NCBI RefSeq assembly: GCF_019279795.1
Contig: NC_056744.1
Coordinates: 905,861,079-905,925,078, forward strand
Source of the DNA: Protopterus annectens
Taxonomy: Eukaryota > Chordata > Ceratodontiformes > Protopteridae
DNA length: 64,000 nucleotides
Direction of reading: 5' to 3'
In this document: positions 55,361 through 64,000 of the stretch, piece after piece
Position numbering within the stretch: position 1 is the first letter of the stretch
How the letters are laid out: the number at the start of each line of letters is the position of its first letter
Translations under genes and position numbers: made by a program
The notes under the pieces: generated by a model
Seen by the model: only the letters and a program-made list of their open reading frames with translations
Database searches by the model: none
Told to the model about the DNA's origin: nothing

Positions 55361-56035
55361 TTTACATGGGAGTCATGCATTTTACACCAACCTTTGTGTC
55401 AGGCAGATTTTTAAAGTGCAAATTCAGTAGATTTGTTTCATTGAGCTGTATTGCAACTGGCCATTTTGTTGACTATAGCTGTTAGAAGGCAGTTTCAATT
55501 TGGGTGCAGTTGTGTGACCTTGCAATTAGTTTTTAAGAATGAGGGATGGTTAAAGCCCCTATATAAACTCATGTTTGTAGACTCCTGATTACATGTTTAC
55601 TCATGCAGTAATGTATCATGGAATTAAGACTTAAAGTAGAGACAAATGCAGATTGCAGAGATGTTTACTGTAGATAAGGAGTATACAGGACAATGTAATG
55701 TCAGTTTTTCAAAGCTGTCATCAGTAAATTGCATACAGAATGTTCTGTTAGATGCATTGCATTTTTGTTTGAGTTTGTGTTTGATGCTTTTTTTTGGAAA
55801 TTGTTTCTGTTTCAGTTAATTTTCTGGATATATTCACATGAGAACACTACAGCTTTTTGAGTTACAGCTGTGCAAATTCCGCTGCCTCGCAGCCAGTTAA
55901 TCGAGTGGCTGATAGCCTGTGTGAGCAGCTGCTTATGCTCAAACTCGAAAATGACTTCAGTCAAGCAGTGACCACACATCAACTGCTCAAGTCCTAGGAG
56001 ACAAAAGGACAGAAAGTGCTTGTAGACTAGGTTAG
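55360..56035. other. Intergenic, nothing identified
   Basis: No gene or family recognised. Confidence 0.4.
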
Positions 56036-56039
56036 TGAG

Positions 56040-56186
56040 GAAGGGGAATGGGGAGGCTAATGTCAGATTTAGGGAGGGGAAGAATAATTTTCTTGGGTGG
56101 CAAAAGCCAGGGTACCTTTTTGGCTAGGCTTATACAGACCCTAGGACCAATAGCCTAGTACCTACCTATGAACCTATGAACCTAAG
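56040..56186 (+). mobile_element. CR1 3'-end fragment, plus strand
   Basis: It ends ...CCAATAGCCTAGTACCTACC then TATGAACCTATGAACCTA, the same 3' terminus and octamer repeat as CR1 copies 1 and 2. Extremely 5'-truncated. Confidence 0.75.
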
Positions 56187-56188
56187 TC

Positions 56189-56507
56189 ATACCCTTCAGC
56201 TGTACAGATTTTTGCAGACTGCCCAGATTTTTGACTCAGATTTTTGGTCTGTTTTAAATAGAATTGTAGTTTTTTGGAAAATCATTGGCAAGTCATTAAA
56301 GACTGAAGTCAGAAAAAATAATGACAGACATTTGAATTTCAGGCTTCATACCTTTCAGAAAATTCATGCAAACACAAAACCTGCTATTATAACAAGGTTC
56401 TAAGTTTGTAAGAGCAATATTTAAAAATTGTCCCTATTTCTGGGCCTTTGTCCCCACATTATTTATCGCTTTGTCCAGATTTCTTGCTGTAAGAGGTTGA
56501 AAGGTAT
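56189..56507. mobile_element. MITE, family M1, copy 3
   Basis: Ends CATACCCTTCAGC / GTTGAAAGGTATG, with GACTGCCCAGATTTTTG and TTTGTCCAGATTTC words inside. No clear target duplication. It lies directly after the CR1 fragment. Confidence 0.6.
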
Positions 56508-56519
56508 GGAAGAGGTGTC

Positions 56520-56790
56520 TAATGCAGAGTCATTGGAAACTTTAAAGTTTGGAAAGGGGAAGGGGATTTTGGGCTTAGGGAACAATCAGCACTTTACAGT
56601 TAGGGAAGCAAAGGGACATTTAAGTTTAGGGAGTGATCATGGTCTTTAGGGTTAGGGAGTAGAAGGGGATTTTTAGCTTTATGGAGTGAAAGGGACTTTA
56701 GGGCTAGAAAGGGTAGGGGGATTTTAGGTTTAGAGAGCAATCTTGGACTTTAAAGTAAGGGATTGGATGGGAAATTTTAGGATTAGAATC
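56520..56790. repeat. Degenerate minisatellite, about 30-40-bp GTTTAGGGAG units
   Basis: Units of the form 'TTTAGGGTTAGGGAGnnnnAAGGGGATTTTAG' recur six or seven times with substitutions and length change. Non-coding. Confidence 0.6.
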
Positions 56791-56977
56791 AAGGTTCTGC
56801 TAGCTATAGAAAACACCAGGGAATGAGAGGGTTACTTAATTAGGAGAAATAATTTACTAGGACTTAGAGCACTTGCCAAAATACCAAAACAAACGAATGA
56901 TAGGCAGCAAGGAAGTGTGTCCTGAGCAAATGTGTCTCAAGCTCATGTAGTGGGCCCTATTCATATGTAAAAGTATG

Positions 56978-56981
56978 TGTG

Positions 56982-57065
<84 letters not shown>
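56978..57065. repeat. (GT)n array
   Basis: About 43 pure units, 30 bp from the 3' end of the LINE at 57.1 kb. Confidence 0.98.
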
Positions 57066-57066
<1 letters not shown>

Positions 57067-57816
57067 ATATACACAGTCTCACACATATATATTATTTATT
57101 TATTTGCCATTTGTTAACTGGGTTAGTCCAACTGAGCCATTGGCCCATTTTTAGTGGAGACCTGAGGAGAAAAGCTCCAGAAATACAACATTTTTTATAT
57201 AAAGATTACAGTACATTAAATATATAAGAACTTAACATTGTTCAAAAATGAGATACAATAATATTAGTATATGGTAAAAGGTACAGATAAAACCAAGTAT
57301 ATGCAAAAATACAGTTTAACAGATTTGTTCAAGTATCATGTACAGTCATAAAATCTGTTACATGCAAAATAACAATTATCAATTCTTTTTCTAAAACTCC
57401 TGGTTCACTGTTGGTTATTACATTAAAGGTGGCAGTTGAATTCAAAGTGAATGCACAGTAGGGTTTAACAGCTACTTTGACTGACTTGTTTTACTCTAGG
57501 ATCATTGTTTATTGGTAGATTGTTGTGAGCATAGTTGAAAATTTTGACAGGTTGAAAGACTGATTTGGTAGAAGGTGTGGCAAGATGTGTGTTTGAGTTC
57601 AAGGGGGATTATGGCAAGGACAGGTTTTGGAGTTTAGGAGGTGTTTTTAACTGCAGATTTGAAACAAGTGTAACTTTTGATGTTGCATAAATAAAGGGGT
57701 AGCCTATTCCAGGTGTGGGAGACAGAGTGCTTATACAGGAGTTTGCCAATATTTTCATTAGGTTTGTATATGTCTAGTAGGTTCTGGTCTGAGCTACGGA
57801 GTGGGCAAACTGATGT

Positions 57817-59215
57817 TTAGTGAGATACTATTGATGAGAGTGACGGGTAGGCTAAGGGTTTATTTAGCAGGGAGTAAGTGAGCTGTAGCTGTGAGAGAAG
57901 TAGGAGTTGGGGGTATTCAAGCCATTGGAGTTGGTTAAGGGAAAGGCAATGAGATTTGTATGGTAGGTTACTGGCGAAACTGGTTATGGTGTTATAGGCC
58001 TGTTTGAGTTTGGATAGGAGTAATGACTGGAGGTGGGTTAGGATTGGAGAGGCATAGAGAAGGGAAGGGAGGAGAAAGGCTTGAGCAAGAAAAGGTCTGG
58101 ATCTGGGAGCGAGGAATTCTTTATTTCTGTAGAGGAGGCCTAGTTTTTGTTTGTTTTTTTGATACACTGTTGTATATGGATGTCGAATTTCAGCTGGTCA
58201 TCAATTATAGTTCCAAGTAGTATGGTGTGGGGATCAGAGAGAGGGATTTGGGAAGGAAGAAAAGGAGCTTAGCCCTTTTGGGGTTAAGTAAAAGTTGGTG
58301 CTAAGTTAGCCATTTTTCTACAGAAGTGAAAGTATTTTGTGTTATAGAAAGGAGGTTAGAGATCTTATCAGAGATGGAGCTGACAGTGGAGTCATTAGCG
58401 TATAGTATGAGGAAAGACGATGTGCAGGAGGAGTGTAGGTCATTACTGAAGATGTTAAATAGGACAGGGACACGAACTGAGCCCAGGTTTGGATAGGTAG
58501 GAAGGGGGAATAGGCAGATTGCCATCTAACAGACTGGAGTCTGTTTGAGAGATAGCTTGAGAACCAGCTAATAGTAGAGGGAAGAGGTTGAGTTCAGTTA
58601 GTTTGGAAATAAGTTTAGAATGGGAGATGGTATCAAAGACTTTAAATAGGTCAAGAAAGAGACATGATACTAGGTTGTTGAACATGGCTTCAGCAAATGT
58701 ATGTGTGAAAGAGAGTAGGGCAGTGGAGGTACTGTGATTAGGTCTGGAGCTGTGCTGTGTAGAGGTTAGAAGATTACTGTTGATTAGGTACTTAAGTTGG
58801 TTATGTATACATTTTTTGAGAAGTTTGGAGAGTAGACAGACAATTGAAATGGGTCTATAGCTGGAAGGATCTGTGGAGTTACCTCCTTTATGTAGTGGTA
58901 TGGTGTAAGAAGATTTCCAGGAATCTGGGACAGTGGATTCTTGAATGGATCAGTTAATTAAGATTGAGACAGGATAGGCTACGGAGTGGGCTGCGAGTTT
59001 AAGGAAGTGGGGTGAAAGGTTAACAGTAGAAGGAGAGCAAGGTTTAAGTTTAAGAAGAAGGGATTTAATATAGGTGGTAGGAACATGTTTAAGATTGAAA
59101 TGGGTGTTTGTGTTTGTTTTTTGTGGGGTAAGAGAGGGGTTGTCAGATGGATACATTTGGGTGAGTTTTTAAATAGTTTCAGTGAAGTGAGTATTGAGAA
59201 AAGAGGCAGTCTCAA
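57817..59215 (-). pseudogene. L2-like LINE reverse transcriptase, frameshifted
   Basis: Pieces in order: 'FNLKHVPTTYIKSLLLKLKP...VAYPVSILIN' (59,156-58,950), 'CLFLDLFKVFDTISHSKLISKL' (motif A, 58,685-), 'GSVRVPVLFNIFSNDLHS' (motif B, mutated), 'LILYANDSTVSS' (motif C; YADD changed to YAND), and thumb 'KQKLGLLYRNKEFLAPRSRP...LLYASPIL' (58,167-57,817). At least three frame changes. The missing Asp makes it inactive. Confidence 0.88.
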
Positions 59216-59706
59216 TAGGAGAGTTATTTGGAAAAGGGTTGGGGGTTGTAGGATTACCTGGGTACAGTATTTTGTTGATGGAGTGCCAGAATTTTTTTGG
59301 GTTAGAGTTCAGAGTAGATTGGGCATTATAATAGTATATTTTCTTGTCCTTGTTGATTTGTTTTTTTTGAAAGGTTATGGAGTTCTTTATACTTTTTGAG
59401 AAGTGTTGTGGATTTTGTTTGAAGCCATTGCTTCCAATACTTGTCCCTTTTTTTCATTAGAGAGAGCATATCCTTAGATAGCCAAGGGGAGTAGGTATTT
59501 TTGGCTCTAAGTTTCCTTAAAGGGGCTAGAGAGTTAAGGATATCCAGAAATGTGCCATTGAAATGTGGAACTGCATCACTAAGGGGAAGGTATTTAAGGA
59601 GGGACCAGTTAATAAAAGCTAACCTATCATTAAAGGTTCTGGCGTTAAAGGAGGAGAGGTTTCGACATTCTTTATAGAGGTGGGACTTGAGTATTTGGGG
59701 GGAGTA

Positions 59707-60723
59707 TCAGAGAAACTTGGTAGTGAGATGGTCACTTAGGGAGTCTGCTAGGGTGCTGGGATTGTGGTATAAGGTAGGATCAGATGTGAGAATCCAGTCT
59801 AACATGGAGCTGTTGGCATTATTATTGCTGTAACAAGTAGAGGTATTAATGATTTGATGGAAGCCGTGGAGGTTTATGTGTGTGGGGGAGGAGGGGGTGT
59901 CTATCTTTTGCCAATCAATATTTACATCACCGAGAAGGATGGTCTCATAAGTGATGTTTTGGGAGATCCAAGATAGGATTAATTCCAGTATGGGGATGTT
60001 GTTACCAGGTGGTATGTATATAGTTGCTATGGCAAAACTTTTTGAGGCATTGAGGTGGCAGTTAGCAATGAGAAGCTCAGCAGGATGAAAGTTGGGTAAA
60101 GGGGTAGGTAAGGGGGAAAGCGTCAGGTGGTCGGTGTACATAATTGCAACACCAGCACCTTTTTTGTTTGCTCTATCAATATGATATATGTTATAGTGTG
60201 AAGGAAGTATTTCAGTGTTTGGGATGTGTGGCTTTAACCATATTTCTGATAATTTTAGGATATCAGGGGAGTAGCGGGAGATCCAGGCATGCAGTTCAGT
60301 GATTTTATTAAGAAGGCTTTGAGTGTTAATGGCATAGATTGAGAAGTGATTTGTTGGAAAGATGTTAGTTGTGGGTATTGGGGATGGGCCAGGGTTGGGG
60401 TGAATGTCTCCATCTAAAAGTAGAGGTGTAGAGGGTGGTGTATGCTTAGTAGTATAGAGATAGGAACTATGAGGATACAGTTTTGGCCTATATGATTTTA
60501 TAGAGAGTGGAAAGACATTAGGTTTGAGTAGCTGAGAGGGAGAGAAAGTGAAGAGGGAGGGTGAGATAAGGAAGGGTAGTGAGGGTTCCCTGTTAAGGAA
60601 AGGACCAGTTTGAAAAGGGGTTGCATTGAATTGATTCAGGTTTGCATGATAGGAGGTGAGAGTTGAGATGTAAAGTAGTAAAATAGCTATGAGGTGGGGG
60701 GGTGAAAATTGTGTGAGGGACAT
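59707..60723 (-). CDS. L2-like LINE ORF: hydrophobic N-terminus, 2A-like motif, APE endonuclease
   Basis: A 338-codon open frame from an ATG at 60,723. Residues 8-24 are hydrophobic (LIAILLLYISTLTSY region, signal-like). 'LLLDGDIHPNPGP' at residues 101-113 (D104-P113 at 60,385-60,414) resembles the 2A translational-skip motif DxExNPGP, with His for Glu. The APE endonuclease follows: 'IYAINTQSLLNKI', 'LSEIWLKPH', 'GAGVAIMY', 'LLGDVNIDWQ', 'NSSMLDWILTSD' and 'LSDHLTTKF' (SDH catalytic box at the end). It then loses frame into the RT. If the skip worked, a 112-residue leader would be released. Confidence 0.85.
   Translation of the reverse strand: MSLTQFSPPHLIAILLLYISTLTSYHANLNQFNATPFQTGPFLNREPSLPFLISPSLFTFSPSQLLKPNVFPLSIKSYRPKLYPHSSYLYTTKHTPPSTPLLLDGDIHPNPGPSPIPTTNIFPTNHFSIYAINTQSLLNKITELHAWISRYSPDILKLSEIWLKPHIPNTEILPSHYNIYHIDRANKKGAGVAIMYTDHLTLSPLPTPLPNFHPAELLIANCHLNASKSFAIATIYIPPGNNIPILELILSWISQNITYETILLGDVNIDWQKIDTPSSPTHINLHGFHQIINTSTCYSNNNANSSMLDWILTSDPTLYHNPSTLADSLSDHLTTKFL
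60385..60414 (-). other. 2A-like (ribosome-skipping) motif
   Basis: Encodes DGDIHPNPGP. NPGP is intact. The usual acidic residue before xNPGP is His here. Leu-rich residues precede it, as in known 2A peptides. Related forms are frequent in LINEs with long N-termini; activity of the His form is not shown by sequence. Confidence 0.6.
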
Positions 60724-61344
60724 GGTACTGGAAAGTAGGGAGTAAGTAATGCTGGGAGCTGGGATGTTAGAAGGGGAGGTGACTCACAGAGTAATGTAGT
60801 GGGATGAAAGGAAGTATAAGGGGTGTGAATTTGTGGGGTGGGACAGCTGTTATTTTACAGAGTGATTGCAAGTGGGGCAGTGATGTAATGTGATATAGGA
60901 GTGATGGACAGGTGGGTGGAGAAAGGTAGTACTGGATAATTAGTAAATGTGGGAGGGACAGGAAACAAGGAGTGTAAGGTATAAAAGTAATGGTATGGGG
61001 GTAGGTGGAAATGGGGGTAGGATCGGGGAGCGGAGTGAGCACGAGTGTAGCGAGGGCGAATGGAGTTGGCTGAGCCCACCAAGTAGAAAGCACTCAGAAA
61101 AACAATCAGTATGTAGGCAACAGACAAGACCCAGGAGCTGATATTTTGCACAATAGCTTTGTCTGTTAGGGCCCGGGTATCTAATATGACTAGGAGGAGA
61201 TATGCAGCTCAACAGTAAGTAGTTATGAGCTGTAGTAAGTGACCACTTCGAAAAATTACCCAGGGAGCAGGAAATATACAGAGCTGGGGAAGCTAGTTCA
61301 GCACTGTGGACAGTTAATGCTTCGGTGCTCTGCACACCAAAATT

Positions 61345-61883
61345 ACTTAGAAGATATTAAGCTGCTACAACGATAGTTTTAAATTTACACTTTAAAACAA
61401 CCTGTACACTAAGCTAGGAGAGAAGCAATTTTCAGAACAGACTGCAAATAGGGGTCCGTTGAATTTGTATCAGGAGTAGGTTTCAGAAGCTAAAGGACGT
61501 TGCCGTAGTCACAGTCACAGAATAGTGAAAGCAATGAAACGCAGGCATGGCCTTGAGAGAACTGGCAGGGTAAAATAGAAAGGAAAAATTGGGGTGGGAG
61601 AGGTCAGAAACAGTAGATTCATACATAATTAAACACAATATGTACTTTTAAGCACAGTCTAGTAACTAATTAAATCACCAATTATTGCACTATTAACTAC
61701 TTATTCTGTTAAATCCACAGATACTTATCAAATTCACACACAAGAGAAATTCACTTATAAACCATAGACTAGCAACAAATTAAATCACCAGGTATAGCAC
61801 TTTGAACATAAATTATTCAATTACATTCAGCAAGTTGGGCTACATAGATGCACTGCAATCAGAGAAAATGCCATTGCAAGACA
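61345..61883. other. Intergenic, nothing identified
   Basis: AT-rich with no ORF. The words TAGTAACTAATTAAATCACC (61,661) and TAGCAACAAATTAAATCACC (61,769) recur about 108 bp apart, suggesting an old tandem duplication. Confidence 0.4.
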
Positions 61884-62003
61884 ATGAAACAGGACATTGA
61901 GTCAATATATAGGGACAGTAAGCTTTCTGGTTGCAGAATATTACTCTATTCTGCAACCAGAAAGCTTACTGTCCCTATATATTGACTCAATGTCCTGTTT
62001 CAT
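61884..62003. repeat. Perfect 57-bp palindrome arms, 6-nt spacer
   Basis: 61,884-61,940 and 61,947-62,003 are exact reverse complements. The spacer is TTACTC. The right arm abuts a 5'-truncated SINE. Confidence 0.97.
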
Positions 62004-62150
62004 GCGTGAATGGGCGTACCTTCGTTGAAGGTTGTGTGTCAGAGCTGGCAACTCGGCAAGTAAAAATCTACTGCCAATCATTAGCGGACCGGAGTTCCAC
62101 TGTGGCGACCCCTAACCAGGAAAAGCTGAGAGATACAACAACAATGTTCG
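62001..62150 (+). mobile_element. SINE family S1, 3' fragment
   Basis: It begins CATGCGTGAATGGGCG, in the middle of the family sequence, and runs to GACCCCTAACCAGGAAAAGC and an ACAACAACAA tail. Three bases (CAT) are shared with the palindrome arm. Confidence 0.88.
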
Positions 62151-62166
62151 ATTAATGAACATAGAC

Positions 62167-62169
<3 letters not shown>

Positions 62170-62221
<52 letters not shown>
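62170..62221. repeat. (TA)n array
   Basis: Pure TA, about 26 units, 20 bp after the SINE fragment. Confidence 0.98.
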
Positions 62222-62223
<2 letters not shown>

Positions 62224-62718
62224 TCTACTTCTAAATCCCGAAGACCACATTACCTAAGACGGAAATCCTGAGATGAAAATCATGAAACCATGAAAACCCA
62301 AACGTCGGCATTTGATCATGGTAAGTACACACTTGTCCAATGCGAAACAGAAAGCACAGAGGTAAGTAACATCCAGTTAGGTGGGGGGGCTATGTCCCAC
62401 ACATCCCCACTAAATTAATATACCAACTCCGAGATCACACTACAGTGGAAAAAAGGATATGTTGGCCTTGCCATTCCACAAGTTGACTTTTTGACATCTT
62501 GTATGTTTTCAATACATATGTACTGAAACTGAATGAAACACCCAAATATTGACATATCCAAAGTCAACAACAAAATGCTCAGTTTGCAAACATTGGCACA
62601 CCACAACGCATGAGCTGATCGACAATGCTGACGCATGCAAAACTTCATATTAAAAAAATATAATAAAACATAATTTTTCCAAGAAGGAAAGCCCCCCTGC
62701 CCCCACCACCACCTACTA
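62222..62718. other. Spacer between (TA)n arrays, no gene
   Basis: It contains TATACCAACTCCGAGATCACACT (62,419; the first 20 bases are the key part), a motif also seen beside the arrays at 62,795 and, reversed, at 37,765. Confidence 0.4.
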
Positions 62719-62722
62719 TATG

Positions 62723-62795
<73 letters not shown>
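62719..62795. repeat. (TA)n array
   Basis: About 38 units with a few C/G interruptions at its left end. Confidence 0.97.
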
Positions 62796-62798
<3 letters not shown>

Positions 62799-62953
62799 CT
62801 CCAAGATCACACAATCTAGGAGAAAGGGCATATTTCCCTATTCTGAGAATTGTGCAGTCTCGCACATTTGTCGACCATCTATTTAGGTGATCAAATTTTG
62901 TCAGCTAAACAGATGCAGACCAAAGGTAGAGCTGACCAATTTCAGTCAACCCA

Positions 62954-62959
<6 letters not shown>

Positions 62960-63018
<59 letters not shown>
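62960..63018. repeat. (TA)n array
   Basis: About 28 pure units. Confidence 0.98.
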
Positions 63019-63019
<1 letters not shown>

Positions 63020-63022
<3 letters not shown>

Positions 63023-64000
63023 ACCTAAGAAAGGTAAAAATTATTGAGCCTTTTTAGAACAGAGAAGATGTGTTGCTTTTACCCCTGCTACCTCTCCTAG
63101 TACTAGTCTTAAATCTGTAGTGAAAATCAAATAGGTCTGTTTGGAGAAGTCACCATTGGTATAGAGAATGGAACCCAGTCCGGGAATTTTCCAGATTTAA
63201 AAAAAATGATATTTGACACCAGCTGTCAGTGCCCAGGCATCCAGTGTGGAAATACAGTGTGGATGATTTCTGATACCCCTTTCAGAGTTGCCTGGATTTT
63301 GCTGCCTTAATTCGTTATATAATAATGGTTATTATAGTTGGGATACCTAGGAACAGATGTTGGTAGGGCAGACACCCGTTTCCATACCAGCAGCAGAGAC
63401 CACATATATGATACCTGCATAACCAAGGGTGGTGTGTCTGGTAATCTGATATGTCAGTCCTACAAGATGTCCAAAATGTTTCCTTTGGAGTCCAGCAACT
63501 ATAAAAAAATCTCCTAGGTGAATTTTGCTTTGTATAATAAGCTTCTCATGTTTGACAACTCCTTCTAAGGCATCTGTGTCAGTAACTGCCATTTCACAAA
63601 ACAGTTAAAGACCACCCCTTATCTATCTTCAAGTTTTGAGGAAAATAAAGTGCTCATGGCATATTTGTTTCAGGTGACTTCCCCTTTTGGTCTATGCACT
63701 TATGCTAAGAATGAAAATACCCTTTCATCTTGCACATCTCAGATGATGTAACTTTTGAAGAGTTTCTAAATTTAGTGAAAAACACTTTCAGGTGAGTTAC
63801 CAAAAAGCTATCCTTCCCTAAAAAGTACTGTATGGGGATGCTGAGACTTGGTGCTCCTAAACAACTAGCCAACCCTCAAATAATCCCATCATTTCAAGAT
63901 ATGAAATTGGCAACTGATATTTCAGTTCTGTTTACCATCTTGAGTTACTGCACTGCTGAATTTTGCTGATCTTGATACTGGTTATTATGTCAGTGTTTTC
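63020..64000. other. Terminal stretch; one unassigned 81-codon minus-strand ORF
   Basis: The minus-strand ORF 63,592-63,347 ('DTDALEGVVKHEKLIIQSK...VGLTYQITRHTTLGYAGIIYVVS...CPTNI') has balanced, protein-like composition and no internal stop, but no domain I recognise. It may be a fragment of an old element, because a weakly similar ORF lies at 5,317-5,586. It could also be a host exon; no strong splice sites were seen. Confidence 0.35.

Larger units (their letters stand above)
57095..61340 (-). mobile_element. L2-like LINE, long copy
   Basis: The 3' end on plus (57,095) is ATTTATTTATTTG followed by the reverse complement of the 35-37-kb LINE terminus (GAGGAGAAAAGCTCCAG). The minus strand then carries the RT in pieces and an intact 338-codon frame with the endonuclease. 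The 5' limit is approximate, near 61,340, where G-rich (plus) sequence ends. Confidence 0.88.

Noticed and set aside
56520..56790. Interstitial telomere repeat
   Set aside because: TTAGGG words are irregular and part of a longer 30-40-bp unit.
59085..59399. Plus-strand 104-codon ORF
   Set aside because: It is the antisense shadow of the minus-strand LINE RT region.

Overview
This window looks like gene-poor nuclear DNA of a vertebrate. It is AT-rich, dense in long (TA)n and (TG)n arrays, and built almost entirely from layered transposable elements. The mix (DIRS-like, Penelope-like, CR1, L2-like and RTE LINEs, a class-I-like endogenous retrovirus, a Harbinger-type Myb gene, tRNA-headed SINEs, MIR/CORE-like SINEs and MITEs) fits a non-mammalian vertebrate with a repeat-rich genome, such as a fish, lungfish or amphibian. 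The sequence alone does not name the species. I see no convincing exon of a conventional host gene.

Layout: 1.8-4.5 kb holds a decayed DIRS-like element (minus). 7,493-7,992 is a 500-N assembly gap. 7,993-11.4 kb is the 5' part of an endogenous retrovirus (minus: LTR, primer-binding site, gag, an in-frame UGA, protease, start of RT), cut by the gap. 11.9-14.4 kb is a Penelope-like element (PLE-1, minus) with an almost complete RT plus GIY-YIG reading frame. 17.7-19.5 kb carries a predicted three-exon Myb/SANT-like gene (minus). 20.06-25.71 kb is a whole PLE insertion (PLE-2) with a 14-bp target duplication, an inverted partial copy, direct pseudo-LTRs, an ORF1 and a broken RT/GIY-YIG ORF. 25.8-33 kb has SINEs, an old CR1-like LINE and a nested SINE stack. 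35.3-37.1 kb is a 5'-truncated L2-like LINE. 40.2-43.5 kb is an RTE LINE split by a CR1 LINE. 46.4-48.0 kb is a short PLE (PLE-3) with long inverted repeats and a 14-bp target duplication. 49.4-52.1 kb is a second CR1 reaching back into ORF1. 57.1-61.3 kb is a longer L2-like LINE with a 2A-like motif near its N-terminus. 61.9-63.0 kb has a perfect palindrome, a SINE fragment and three (TA)n arrays.

The most interesting material is in the Penelope-like elements. In two diverged families the RT frame overlaps the end of an upstream ORF1 in the -1 frame with no AUG at its start. ORF1 ends in a conserved basic and TLKxMWE tail. The pseudo-LTRs carry hammerhead-ribozyme-like folds, one with a CUGANGA core. 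A second theme is 5'-truncated retroelements whose truncation point is the edge of an inverted duplication of flanking DNA (35.0-35.35 kb and 61.88-62.0 kb).
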